Shown here: positions 1 through 7,060 of the stretch, piece after piece
Layout: every line of letters starts with the position of its first letter
How positions within the stretch are numbered: position 1 is the stretch's first letter
From: Acidobacteria bacterium RIFCSPLOWO2_12_FULL_68_19
GTDB lineage: Bacteria > Acidobacteriota > Vicinamibacteria > Vicinamibacterales > UBA2999
Reading direction: 5' to 3'
Assembly: GCA_001767525.1 (NCBI GenBank)
Contig: MELF01000027.1
Coordinates: forward strand, 1-64,000
Length of the DNA: 64,000 nucleotides
Notes under the pieces: generated by a model
What the model was told of the DNA's origin: nothing
The model's input: only the letters and a program-made list of their open reading frames with translations
The model's database searches: none
Translations under genes and position numbers: made by a program

Positions 1-75
1 CAACCCTCGGGGCAGCCGCGAGCGAGCGACATTGCCCAAGCCCCGTTATCTGTTTCACTGGCGTGAAAATCGAGG

Positions 76-537
76 CTAATCGTTGATCGCGTCGAACAGC
101 TTGTCCCGCTTCCGGTAGAGGCTGGCGGCTGCGCGGAGGGCGACCTCGCGGCGCCGCCGCAGGTGCGGGACGAGCATCGCCGACAGATGAATGGGTGCCG
201 CGAGATTCGTGCTCAGCTCCTCGTCAACGAGCGGCAGATCCCGAGGCCCGTGCCGGAAGTCCACCACGCGCTGCACGCCGGCGTTGTTCACGAGCACGTT
301 GAGATCGGGAAAGCGGCGCAGCACCCAGGCGACGAGCGCCTCGCGGCCGGACGGCCGGCTGAGGTCGGCGACGCGCGTATGGAGCGAGGGATGGCGGGCG
401 CGCGCGGCGGCGAGCCGGGCGCGCCGGCGGCCGCAGACGATCACCGCGTTACCCTGGTCCAGAAGCGCTTCGGCGAGCGCCAGGCCGATGCCCGTTCCGC
501 CGCCCGTGATGAGCACGGTGTTGCCGGAGATGTTCAT
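76..537 (-). CDS. Short-chain dehydrogenase (DltE-like), internally deleted
   Basis: The N-terminal half is a clear classical SDR Rossmann fold: TGGGTGIG near residues 10-17 binds the dinucleotide, and LVNNAG follows in the middle. After 'IHLSAMLVPHL' the protein jumps to a short tail ending KLFDAIND, which resembles the normal C-terminus of DltE-type SDRs. At 153 aa it lacks roughly the 80-100 residues that hold the Ser/Tyr-xxx-Lys catalytic set, so it should not be an active oxidoreductase. I chose the ATG at 537 because the SDR similarity begins there; upstream residues are not SDR-like and the ribosome site is weak. It follows the malate synthase on the same strand. The deletion is inferred from family knowledge. 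Confidence 0.7.
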   Translation of the reverse strand: MNISGNTVLITGGGTGIGLALAEALLDQGNAVIVCGRRRARLAAARARHPSLHTRVADLSRPSGREALVAWVLRRFPDLNVLVNNAGVQRVVDFRHGPRDLPLVDEELSTNLAAPIHLSAMLVPHLRRRREVALRAAASLYRKRDKLFDAIND

Positions 538-608
538 CGACAACCCAGGTCCGGCCCAAGGTTGGAACCGGACCTCTGTTCCCGGTTGCTCAACGCCACG
601 CATCCCGC

Positions 609-2708
609 TCACGCCGCCGGCGCGGGCGCGCCGGGCGGCACGTCGTACACGTAGTCGTGCGCGTCGAGGGCCTTCCGCAGGCGCGCGCGCGCGGCCGGAT
701 CGGTGGCGCGGGCGAGCTTCATGACGACGTCCTGCCGGTCGCTCAGGATCGCGTCGAGAATCGCCTCGCGGTCGGCCTCCGGCTGCTCGACGATCGCCAG
801 CAGCACACGCGAACCGTACTTGATCCAGCGCGGCTGCGGCCGAAGCGTCCCATCGGGGCGCTTCTCGACGACCTGCCGCTGCAGCACCTGCAGCACGAGC
901 TCCGCGTGCGTCCGCTCGTAGACGATGTTCAGCGTCCGGAACAGCTCCTTGACCGTCTCGCGCCGGGCGTCGATCAGCGTGACGAAGAACTCCGGCGTCA
1001 CCCGGTCGCCCTTCTTCGACGACTCGCCGTCGGCGGTCAGCTCCACGCCGTGGTAGACGGTGAGGTACAGGAAGTGCCAGAAGATCTCGTACGTGGCGAG
1101 ATCGTTCATGAACCGCAGCCCGGTCTTCGGATCGTGGATGGCCGCGGCGTTGTTGCCCTGGAGCTGCTGGTACATGTACTCGGTGGCCATGTACATCGCG
1201 TAGCGCAGCCCGTCCTCCGTCGTCGGTCCCGCCGGGCGCGCGAGCAGGCGGTCGAGCGCCTCTGGGGCGAACAGCTTCTCCACCGTGAGATCGGCCGCGG
1301 TCAGCTCGAGCGGCTGGACCTTCCCCTTCTCGAGCAGGCCGAGCGCCTCGAGCCGGTCGCGCTCGTCCTGGGTCGCCTTGTCGACCACGCGCTGCAGGTC
1401 GGCCAGATCGGTGACGAGCGGCTCCTTGCCGGCGCCCACGTAGTCCTTCTGCACGGTGGCCACCCAGCTCTGGCGGTAGGTGTCGTACACCGTGCCGTCG
1501 ATCCGGAACAGCCCGGTGAGCCGTTCACGCAGCTTGTCGATCCAGATGTCGCGCAGCGCCTTGGCGTCGTGCTCGGGCGCCCGCGGGTTCTGCATCTGCG
1601 CCGCCATCCCCCCGATCGGCATGGCGCCGCACAGCGTGGCCAGGAGCGCGTTCCGCCTCGTGTAGTACGACATCGACGGCGCCGCCATCGTCACCGTGTG
1701 GGGATCGGGAATGACCATCGCCGGATCGTGGTGGAACATCTCCTCGCGGCTGTTGATGTAGTCCCAGCGCCCGACGTTGGGGCCGACCATGTTCTCCCGG
1801 AGCACCCACATGATCGCGTCCTGCTGCAGCACGAACTCGGCGCGCTCGTTGAGCAGCTTGACCTTGATCGTGCCGCGGGGGACGCCAATCGCCTCCTCCA
1901 GCCGCTTCAGGAGCCTGGCGACCAGCCTCGCTTCCTGCCACGTCTCGAGCTTCGGGATGTAGTAGTAGATGCCCGACCCGTTCTTCTTCTGCGCGTCGAA
2001 GTTGTGGACCGCGTGGATGACGAGCCCCGGGATGATCGCCGGCACCGGCTCGCCGTCGATTGTCATCTGCCGGCTGCGCAGGTGGATGCCGGCGACGCGG
2101 TGGAGGATCGTCGGCCACTGCTCCGGCGGCACCTCGATGCGATACGTCCGATTCTTCGTGGGATGGACGAACGGCTTCCCGTCCCACTTGTGCGCCAGGA
2201 TGTCCCGGAGGTTCACCCACGCCTGGTAGAGCTGATCCTTGTAGTCGCCGCCGGCGTCCTCCCAGTCCCACATCCACTGCGACGCGCCGCTGTTGAGCGC
2301 TCCCATCGCCATCCCCATGTCGATGGCGGGACCGGTGCCCTCGAGGCCGGGCCGCATCGTGTCGGCCGGTATCGGGACGAGCGCGCCCGTGCGCCACGCG
2401 TCGGCGGTCCGCCGCCCGTAGAAGCCGTCGAGCATCCCCTGCCGGATCCGGGCCACCGTCGTCTTGTTGCCGTCGGCGTCGCTCACCTCGCCCGAGGCCG
2501 GCAGGAATCCCCACCGGGCCGCGCCGCGCGCCACGCGCTCGAGGACGCCGTGGCGGTCGGCCAGCAGGCGCGGCAGCTCGGCGCTCACCGCAGCGGTCAT
2601 GTCGGCCATCAGATCTTCGACAACGACCGTGCGGCCGTTGACGGACCGGGGGCCGAAGAGGACGGCGTATTTCTCGCGAATATCGGGACGGATCTGCAGG
2701 GTTGGCAC
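609..2708 (-). CDS. aceB: Malate synthase (A-type-like, long form)
   Basis: This enzyme condenses glyoxylate with acetyl-CoA to malate in the glyoxylate bypass. Visible family blocks are WDWEDAGG followed by VNLRD, the LLNERAEF/GRWDYI block (malate synthase A has LIET/GRWDY), the MGGMAA-like GGMAAQMQNP block, and NDLATYEI, which aligns with the EDAATAEI segment holding the catalytic Asp. At about 699 aa it is longer than usual A-type enzymes (about 530-550), with extra sequence between the GGMAAQ block and the catalytic Asp. The GTG at 2708 has GGAGG six bases upstream; the frame stays open further up but the extra residues look non-coding and overlap the divergent promoter. No isocitrate lyase lies in the window. 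Confidence 0.85.
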   Translation of the reverse strand: MPTLQIRPDIREKYAVLFGPRSVNGRTVVVEDLMADMTAAVSAELPRLLADRHGVLERVARGAARWGFLPASGEVSDADGNKTTVARIRQGMLDGFYGRRTADAWRTGALVPIPADTMRPGLEGTGPAIDMGMAMGALNSGASQWMWDWEDAGGDYKDQLYQAWVNLRDILAHKWDGKPFVHPTKNRTYRIEVPPEQWPTILHRVAGIHLRSRQMTIDGEPVPAIIPGLVIHAVHNFDAQKKNGSGIYYYIPKLETWQEARLVARLLKRLEEAIGVPRGTIKVKLLNERAEFVLQQDAIMWVLRENMVGPNVGRWDYINSREEMFHHDPAMVIPDPHTVTMAAPSMSYYTRRNALLATLCGAMPIGGMAAQMQNPRAPEHDAKALRDIWIDKLRERLTGLFRIDGTVYDTYRQSWVATVQKDYVGAGKEPLVTDLADLQRVVDKATQDERDRLEALGLLEKGKVQPLELTAADLTVEKLFAPEALDRLLARPAGPTTEDGLRYAMYMATEYMYQQLQGNNAAAIHDPKTGLRFMNDLATYEIFWHFLYLTVYHGVELTADGESSKKGDRVTPEFFVTLIDARRETVKELFRTLNIVYERTHAELVLQVLQRQVVEKRPDGTLRPQPRWIKYGSRVLLAIVEQPEADREAILDAILSDRQDVVMKLARATDPAARARLRKALDAHDYVYDVPPGAPAPAA

Positions 2709-2744
2709 CAGGAGCCTCCAGGAAAGATCGGAAAAGGGGGTTCT

Positions 2745-2773
2745 TTGTACTATTTGCGACGGCGGTGGGTCAA
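2745..2773 (-). promoter_or_regulatory. Putative promoter of malate synthase
   Basis: On the minus strand TTGACC (2768-2773) and GTACAA (2745-2750) are 17 bases apart, giving a housekeeping sigma-like pair 37 bases before the GTG start. An overlapping TAGTAC hexamer at 2747-2752 is an alternative -10. Weak consensus only. Confidence 0.35.
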
Positions 2774-2794
2774 CGCCGCCTGCGCGCGCGTAAT

Positions 2795-2824
2795 TTCGCA
2801 ACGTGTTCAAAAGCGTTGTAGAAT
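2795..2824 (+). promoter_or_regulatory. Putative promoter of the sulfate leader
   Basis: TTCGCA (2795-2800) and TAGAAT (2819-2824) are separated by 18 bases. This would start a transcript near 2831, running through the structured leader into the TauE-CysD gene. It is divergent from the malate synthase promoter. Judged by eye. Confidence 0.35.
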
Positions 2825-2830
2825 CCCTCG

Positions 2831-3000
2831 TATCGTGTTGTTCCACATCGGCCGGATCTGCGTCTGTTGTTGTCGGGGGACCATCCCGGTCTCGACGCGA
2901 TCCGTCTGGCTGTCAGGGTAGGCCGTTCCACACCACCCACCAACGACAACACAGCAGAACTGGAAAGCCCGGGACCCCTCGTCCCGGGCTTTCGTGTTTT
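2831..3000 (+). ncRNA. Candidate structured leader (attenuator) or small RNA upstream of the sulfate operon
   Basis: About 170 nt without a convincing reading frame. The segment 2864-2875 pairs with 2944-2954 (eight perfect pairs TGTTGTCG/CGACAACA, a bulge, then CTG/CAG), enclosing a G/C-rich internal region. The element ends in a perfect 13-bp hairpin followed by GTGTTTT. TCCCGG at 2884-2889 could pair with the 5' arm of that hairpin (CCGGGA, 2969-2974) as a weak anti-terminator. I could not match it to SAM-I, SAM-II, SAH, T-box, 6S or SRP consensus elements. It could be a cis leader for the downstream operon or an independent sRNA. Confidence 0.4.
2963..3000 (+). terminator. Rho-independent terminator hairpin 18 nt before the TauE-CysD start
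   Basis: Thirteen-base perfect arms (2963-2975 and 2981-2993, GAAAGCCCGGGAC and its complement) with a CCCTC loop, followed by GTGTTTT. It lies between the leader and the start codon at 3019, where a terminator makes sense only as attenuation or as the end of a small RNA. Confidence 0.8.
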
Positions 3001-3018
3001 CAGGAGCTCTTTCGTCGA

Positions 3019-4620
3019 ATGCTGGACCTGACGCTTCCACTCGCCGGCTTTGGGGTCGGCGTGCTGATCGGCCTGACGGGGATGGGCGGCGGCGCCCTGA
3101 TGACGCCGTTCCTCATCCTGATTCTCGGCACCCGTCCGGTGATCGCGGTCGGCACCGATCTGGTCTACGGCGCCGTCACCAAACTCGTCGGCGCGTACCT
3201 GCACTGGCGGCAGGGAACGGTCGACCTCCGCCTGGCGCTACGGCTCGCGGCGGCAAGCGTCCCGTCGGGGCTCGCGGCGGTCGTGGCGCTGCGCCTGCTT
3301 CCCGACGCCGGAGCCGCGGACCACGCCGTCCGGCAGGCGCTCGGCGTCGCGTTGGTGGCAGTCGCGCTGCTGCTGATGGCGCGCCTCGTGGGCGCCTCGC
3401 CGCTGCCGCTCCCCGCGCGCTGGCGCCACGCGTGCCGCGGCGGCGGCACCTATGCCGCCGGGGCGCTCGTGGGCGCGCTCGTCGGGTTCACCTCCGTCGG
3501 CAGCGGATCGCTGCTCGTCCCGTTCCTCCTGGGCGTGCTCCCGCTCGCCGCGGCGCAGGTGGTCGGCACCGACGTCTTTCATGCCGCCATCCTGGTGAGC
3601 GTGACCGCGGTCGCGCATGCGCAGGCGGGCACCGTCGACTGGCCGCTGGCGGCGGCGCTCCTGACCGGCTCGCTGCCGGGCGTGGCGGTGGGCAGTTGGA
3701 TGACGACTCGGCTGCCGGCGCTGCAGCTCGACCACCTGCGGACGCTCGAAGCCGAAGCCGTCCACGTCCTGCGCGAAGTGGCGGCGGAATTCGCGCGTCC
3801 GGTCGTGCTCTACTCGATCGGCAAGGACTCCTCCGTGATGCTGCGGCTCGCGCAGAAGGCCTTCCATCCGGCGCCGATCCCGTTCCCGCTGCTGCACGTC
3901 GACACCACGTACAAGTTCGGCGAGATGATCCGCTTTCGCGACGAGGCGGCCAGGACGATCGGTGCAACGCTCGTCGTCCACGCCAACCAGGAGGCGATTG
4001 GCGAGGGCACTCAACCCCTCGCGGTCGGCACCGAGCGCTGCTGCGCGCTGCTGAAGACGCGGGCGCTGCTCGACGCGCTGGAGGCGGGCGGCTTCGATGC
4101 GGCGATTGGCGGCGCGCGTCGAGACGAGGAACGGTCGCGCGCCAAGGAGCGCGTCTTCTCCGTGCGGGACGCGCGCGGCCAATGGGATCCGAAGCGCCAG
4201 CGGCCCGAGCTGTGGCGCCTGCTGAACGCGCGGTTGCGACCGGGCGAGACCATCCGCGTCTTCCCGCTCTCCAACTGGACCGAGATCGACGTCTGGCAGT
4301 ACATCCACGTCGAGCGCATTCCCATCGTCCCGCTCTACTTCGCCCGGGAGCGCGAGGTCATCGTCCGCGGCGGCTCGCTGCTGCTGCCGGAGCAGCCGTT
4401 CGTCGTGCCGATGCCGGGCGAACGGCCGCAGGTCGTCCGCTGCCGAATGCGCTCGCTCGGCTGCTCGCCGTGCACCGGCGCCATCCGCTCCGACGCGGAC
4501 ACCGTGCCGGCAATCATCGAGGAGCTCGTCGCCACGCGCCACTCCGAGCGGCAGCTCCGTGTCATCGACCACGATCAGGACGGGTCCATGGAAATGAAGA
4601 AGCGCGAGGGGTACTTCTAG
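3019..4620 (+). CDS. cysD: TauE/SafE (TSUP) permease fused to CysD sulfate adenylyltransferase subunit 2
   Basis: Residues 1 to about 228 are a TSUP-family membrane permease: the N-terminal GLTGMGGGALMTP motif, its repeat GFTSVGSGSLLVP, and about seven hydrophobic segments. Without a stop the frame runs straight into a complete CysD from about residue 234 (LDHLRTLEAEA), with the ATP-pyrophosphatase loop SIGKDSS near 266-272, LLHVDTTYKF, and the usual CysD C-terminus. CysD with CysN makes adenylyl sulfate from sulfate and ATP. The TSUP part ends about one membrane helix short of the normal family. An ATG at 3700 sits almost exactly at the CysD start, so a separate CysD could also be made by internal initiation. 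Start 3019 follows AGGAG at 3002-3006. Confidence 0.85.
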   Translation: MLDLTLPLAGFGVGVLIGLTGMGGGALMTPFLILILGTRPVIAVGTDLVYGAVTKLVGAYLHWRQGTVDLRLALRLAAASVPSGLAAVVALRLLPDAGAADHAVRQALGVALVAVALLLMARLVGASPLPLPARWRHACRGGGTYAAGALVGALVGFTSVGSGSLLVPFLLGVLPLAAAQVVGTDVFHAAILVSVTAVAHAQAGTVDWPLAAALLTGSLPGVAVGSWMTTRLPALQLDHLRTLEAEAVHVLREVAAEFARPVVLYSIGKDSSVMLRLAQKAFHPAPIPFPLLHVDTTYKFGEMIRFRDEAARTIGATLVVHANQEAIGEGTQPLAVGTERCCALLKTRALLDALEAGGFDAAIGGARRDEERSRAKERVFSVRDARGQWDPKRQRPELWRLLNARLRPGETIRVFPLSNWTEIDVWQYIHVERIPIVPLYFAREREVIVRGGSLLLPEQPFVVPMPGERPQVVRCRMRSLGCSPCTGAIRSDADTVPAIIEELVATRHSERQLRVIDHDQDGSMEMKKREGYF

Positions 4621-4688
4621 TGCGACGGTGCGAGGGTGCGACGGTGCGACGGTGCGTCCGAGGGTGCGACGGTGCGACGGTGCGGCGG
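4621..4688 (+). repeat. Octamer tandem repeat TGCGACGG between cysD and cysN
   Basis: Eight units fill the spacer: seven perfect or near-perfect copies of TGCGACGG plus one 12-base variant (TGCGTCCGAGGG at 4653-4664). The repeat begins directly after the cysD stop, and its last unit runs into the GGAGG that serves as the cysN ribosome site, nine bases before its ATG. Confidence 0.85.
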
Positions 4689-4700
4689 AGGGCACGCTGA

Positions 4701-6008
4701 ATGTCCGGGCTGCTGCGGATCTGCACGGCCGGGAGCGTGGACGACGGGAAGAGCACGCTCATCGGGCGGATGCTGCACGACGCCCGGGCGGTGTACGAGG
4801 ACCAGGTGCATGCGGTCCGCGCGGCGTCCGCCAATCGCGGTGCCGGTCCCATCGACTTCTCGCTGTTCACCGACGGGCTGAGAGCCGAGCGCGAGCAGGG
4901 CATCACGATCGACGTGGCGTATCGCTATTTCGCCACGGCGCGGCGGACATTCATCCTCGCCGACACGCCGGGCCACGAGCAGTACACGCGCAACATGGCA
5001 ACGGGCGCGTCGACCTCCGACGTGGCCATTCTGCTCGTGGACGCCCGGCACGGCCTGCGGGCGCAGTCCCGTCGCCACGCCCGGATCGCGCGCCTGCTCG
5101 GCATCTCCGACTTCGTCGTGGCGGTCAACAAGATGGATCTGGTCGACTTCAGCCGCGACGTTTTCGATCGGATTCGCGGCGACTTCGAGGCGCTGCTCGA
5201 GGGCGCACGGTGCCATACGGTCCCGCTCAGCGCGCTGCATGGCGACAACGTGACCGCGCCGAGCGCGAGAATGCCGTGGTGGGCCGGCCTGCCGCTGCTC
5301 GAGTACCTGGAAACGGTCGAGGTCAGGCGCGACCTGACCGCGCAGCCGTTTCGCTTTCCCGTGCAGCTGGTGCTCCGGCCGAGCGACACGTTCCGCGGCT
5401 ATGCGGGACAAATCGCCTCCGGGGTCGTGCGCGTCGGCGACCGCCTTGGCGTGTGGCCGTCGGGCCGGTCGGCGCGGGTCGCCCGGATCGTGACCTTCGA
5501 CGGCGACCGCCAGACGGCGTTCGCGCCGATGTCGGTCACGCTGACGCTCGACGACGAGGTCGATGTCAGCCGCGGCGATCTGCTCGCACACGAGCCCCCG
5601 CACGTCGGCTCCCGCTTCGAAGCGGACGTGGTGTGGATGGACGAGCGGCCGCTCGACCCCAATCGTCTCTACCTGCTGAAGCACACCACGCGCACGGTCA
5701 CCGCCGAGGTGAGCCATCGGCTCGGGCTGAACCAGATGGGCACGCTGACCGTGTCGACGGCGCGTCCGCTCGTCTTCGACGCCTACGGGAACAACCGCAC
5801 GACAGGCAGCTTCGTCCTGATCGACCCCGCCACATGCTTCACCGCCGGCGCGGGCATGATGACCGCCGCGGTCGCCGAGCGCGCCGCGTGGGCGCGGGAG
5901 GCGCGGGCGGGCGCCGCCGAACGGCTGGCGCGGCTGGCGCGGCGTGCCGGATCCGACGAGGAGGCGGCCAGGACCGTAGCGCAGGCCCTCGAGGAGATGC
6001 TGACATGA
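4701..6008 (+). CDS. cysN: Sulfate adenylyltransferase subunit 1 (GTPase CysN)
   Basis: This is the GTPase partner of CysD; GTP hydrolysis drives formation of adenylyl sulfate in the cytoplasm. G1 is GSVDDGKST at residues 11-19, G3 is DTPGHEQ from 88, G4 is NKMD at 143-146, followed by elongation-factor-like beta-barrel domains. At 435 aa it is a stand-alone CysN without the C-terminal CysC kinase seen in CysNC fusions. No CysC is encoded nearby, which fits a direct APS-reducing route. The ATG at 4701 has GGAGG at 4687-4691. It is the second gene of the sulfate operon. Confidence 0.95.
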   Translation: MSGLLRICTAGSVDDGKSTLIGRMLHDARAVYEDQVHAVRAASANRGAGPIDFSLFTDGLRAEREQGITIDVAYRYFATARRTFILADTPGHEQYTRNMATGASTSDVAILLVDARHGLRAQSRRHARIARLLGISDFVVAVNKMDLVDFSRDVFDRIRGDFEALLEGARCHTVPLSALHGDNVTAPSARMPWWAGLPLLEYLETVEVRRDLTAQPFRFPVQLVLRPSDTFRGYAGQIASGVVRVGDRLGVWPSGRSARVARIVTFDGDRQTAFAPMSVTLTLDDEVDVSRGDLLAHEPPHVGSRFEADVVWMDERPLDPNRLYLLKHTTRTVTAEVSHRLGLNQMGTLTVSTARPLVFDAYGNNRTTGSFVLIDPATCFTAGAGMMTAAVAERAAWAREARAGAAERLARLARRAGSDEEAARTVAQALEEMLT

Positions 6009-6012
6009 GACG

Positions 6013-6078
6013 GGCCACAGAGTCACAGAGACACAGAGTCCAAGAAGCTCCCTCTGCGCCTCCGTGTCTGCTGTGGCC
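6013..6078. repeat. CACAGAG-type imperfect inverted repeat between cysN and cysH
   Basis: The left arm (6013-6038) has period-like GGCCACAGAG.CACAGAGACACAGAG sequence. The right arm (6052-6078) is its approximate complement, ending CTGTGGCC. The ends pair perfectly (GGCCACAG/CTGTGGCC), making a long imperfect hairpin inside the operon between two coding regions. Confidence 0.7.
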
Positions 6079-6096
6079 TGTGGAGGTGAACCTGGT

Positions 6097-6729
6097 GTGA
6101 ATAACACGCGGGAAATCATCTGCACGGCGCTGGCGCGGGCGCAGGCGCCGTGCGCCACGTCGAGCTTTCAGGCCGAGTGCGTGGTGCTGATGCACCTGCT
6201 GCGGGCGGAACGGGGGGACCTGCCGGTGTTGTTCCTCGACACCTGCCATCACTTTGCCGAGACGCTGAGGTACCGCGAGGAGATTGTCCGGGCGTGGCAG
6301 ACCAACCTCGTCGTCCTGCGGGCCGCCGAACCGCGCGTCGGGCTGTGGCAGGCCGAGAGCGCCGACGCGTGCTGCCGGCGGCACAAGGTGGAGCCGCTCT
6401 TCACGGCGCTCGAGCAGTACGACCTCTGGTTCACAGCGCTGCGGCGCGACCAGTCGCCCTCGCGCGCGCACCTGCGGGAAGTGGAGTCGTTCCGGCTCCC
6501 GAGCGGCAGAACGATCCAGCGAATCAGCCCGCTGGCGGCGTGGACGACGGGGGATGTCTGGGCGTACGCGCAGCGGCACGCCGTGCCGCTGCTGCCGCTC
6601 TACGAGCGCGGCTACACGAGCATCGGCTGCGAGCCGTGCACCTCGCTGCCGCTCGACCCGGCGAACCCGCGCTCCGGCCGCTGGGGCGGACAGAAGCTGG
6701 AGTGCGGGATTCACATCGAGGCGACATAG
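6097..6729 (+). CDS. cysH: Adenylylsulfate (APS) reductase, 4Fe-4S type
   Basis: It reduces activated sulfate to sulfite in assimilatory sulfur metabolism. Two cysteines at residues 92-93 with the following RRHKVEPL segment, CEPC at 178-181, and the catalytic ECGIH at 202-206 are the signature of iron-sulfur APS reductases rather than the cluster-free PAPS reductases. This agrees with the missing cysC kinase. The protein is about 210 aa. I chose GTG 6097 because GGAGG lies ten bases upstream; a longer frame from 6064 is open but begins inside the repeat spacer. It is the last gene of the sulfate operon. Confidence 0.92.
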   Translation: MNNTREIICTALARAQAPCATSSFQAECVVLMHLLRAERGDLPVLFLDTCHHFAETLRYREEIVRAWQTNLVVLRAAEPRVGLWQAESADACCRRHKVEPLFTALEQYDLWFTALRRDQSPSRAHLREVESFRLPSGRTIQRISPLAAWTTGDVWAYAQRHAVPLLPLYERGYTSIGCEPCTSLPLDPANPRSGRWGGQKLECGIHIEAT

Positions 6730-6960
6730 CCTGGATTATTCACGAACGCGTCGTTCACACTGCTGGGTTCTCTCTTCTCCGTTCGTGTTCCGGTCCGGGT
6801 CTGCCGTTCGTCGGTCACCGTCGAGCCGGTTCGAGGTGTTCCGGCGAGGACGAGCCAGAGACCTCCGAACCTTGAACCGCGAACCCGCGAACCGACCGTG
6901 AACACGAACCGAGCACCACGCACCGAGAAGCGTGAACGACTGATTCATGAATAGTGCGGG
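6730..6960. mobile_element. MITE-like element with GGTTC-type inner repeats
   Basis: The ends are inverted: CCTGGATTATTCACGAAC on the left (6730-6747) and, on the opposite strand, CCCGCACTATTCATGAA on the right (to 6960). Inside, the left arm carries GGTTCTC/TTCGTGTTC words and the right arm their complements (GAACACGAACCGAG, CCGAGAAGCGTGAACG). No reading frame is convincing. The end sequence recurs at 61624-61857 and 25912-26005, and the inner arm words recur at 17653-17857 and 22540-22593. It fills the gap between cysH and the methyltransferase. Confidence 0.55.
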
Positions 6961-7060
6961 ATAGGGTAATCCGGTCCAGGGCCCGATGCCCACTGCCGAC
7001 TGTCAACGGCCCAGGTTCAGAGCTTGGGAATTGGGAGCTGGGTGTTGTATTTTCCTCCCG

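Noticed and set aside
657-2921. A 754-codon plus-strand frame antisense to malate synthase
   Set aside because: Arg/Val/Asp-rich shadow made by high GC; the minus strand has clear family motifs.
2831-3000. SAM, T-box, 6S or SRP RNA assignment for the leader
   Set aside because: None of the conserved sequence cores of these classes could be seen; left as unassigned.
4621-4688. Possible CRISPR array
   Set aside because: Units are eight bases with no spacers and no cas genes are present.
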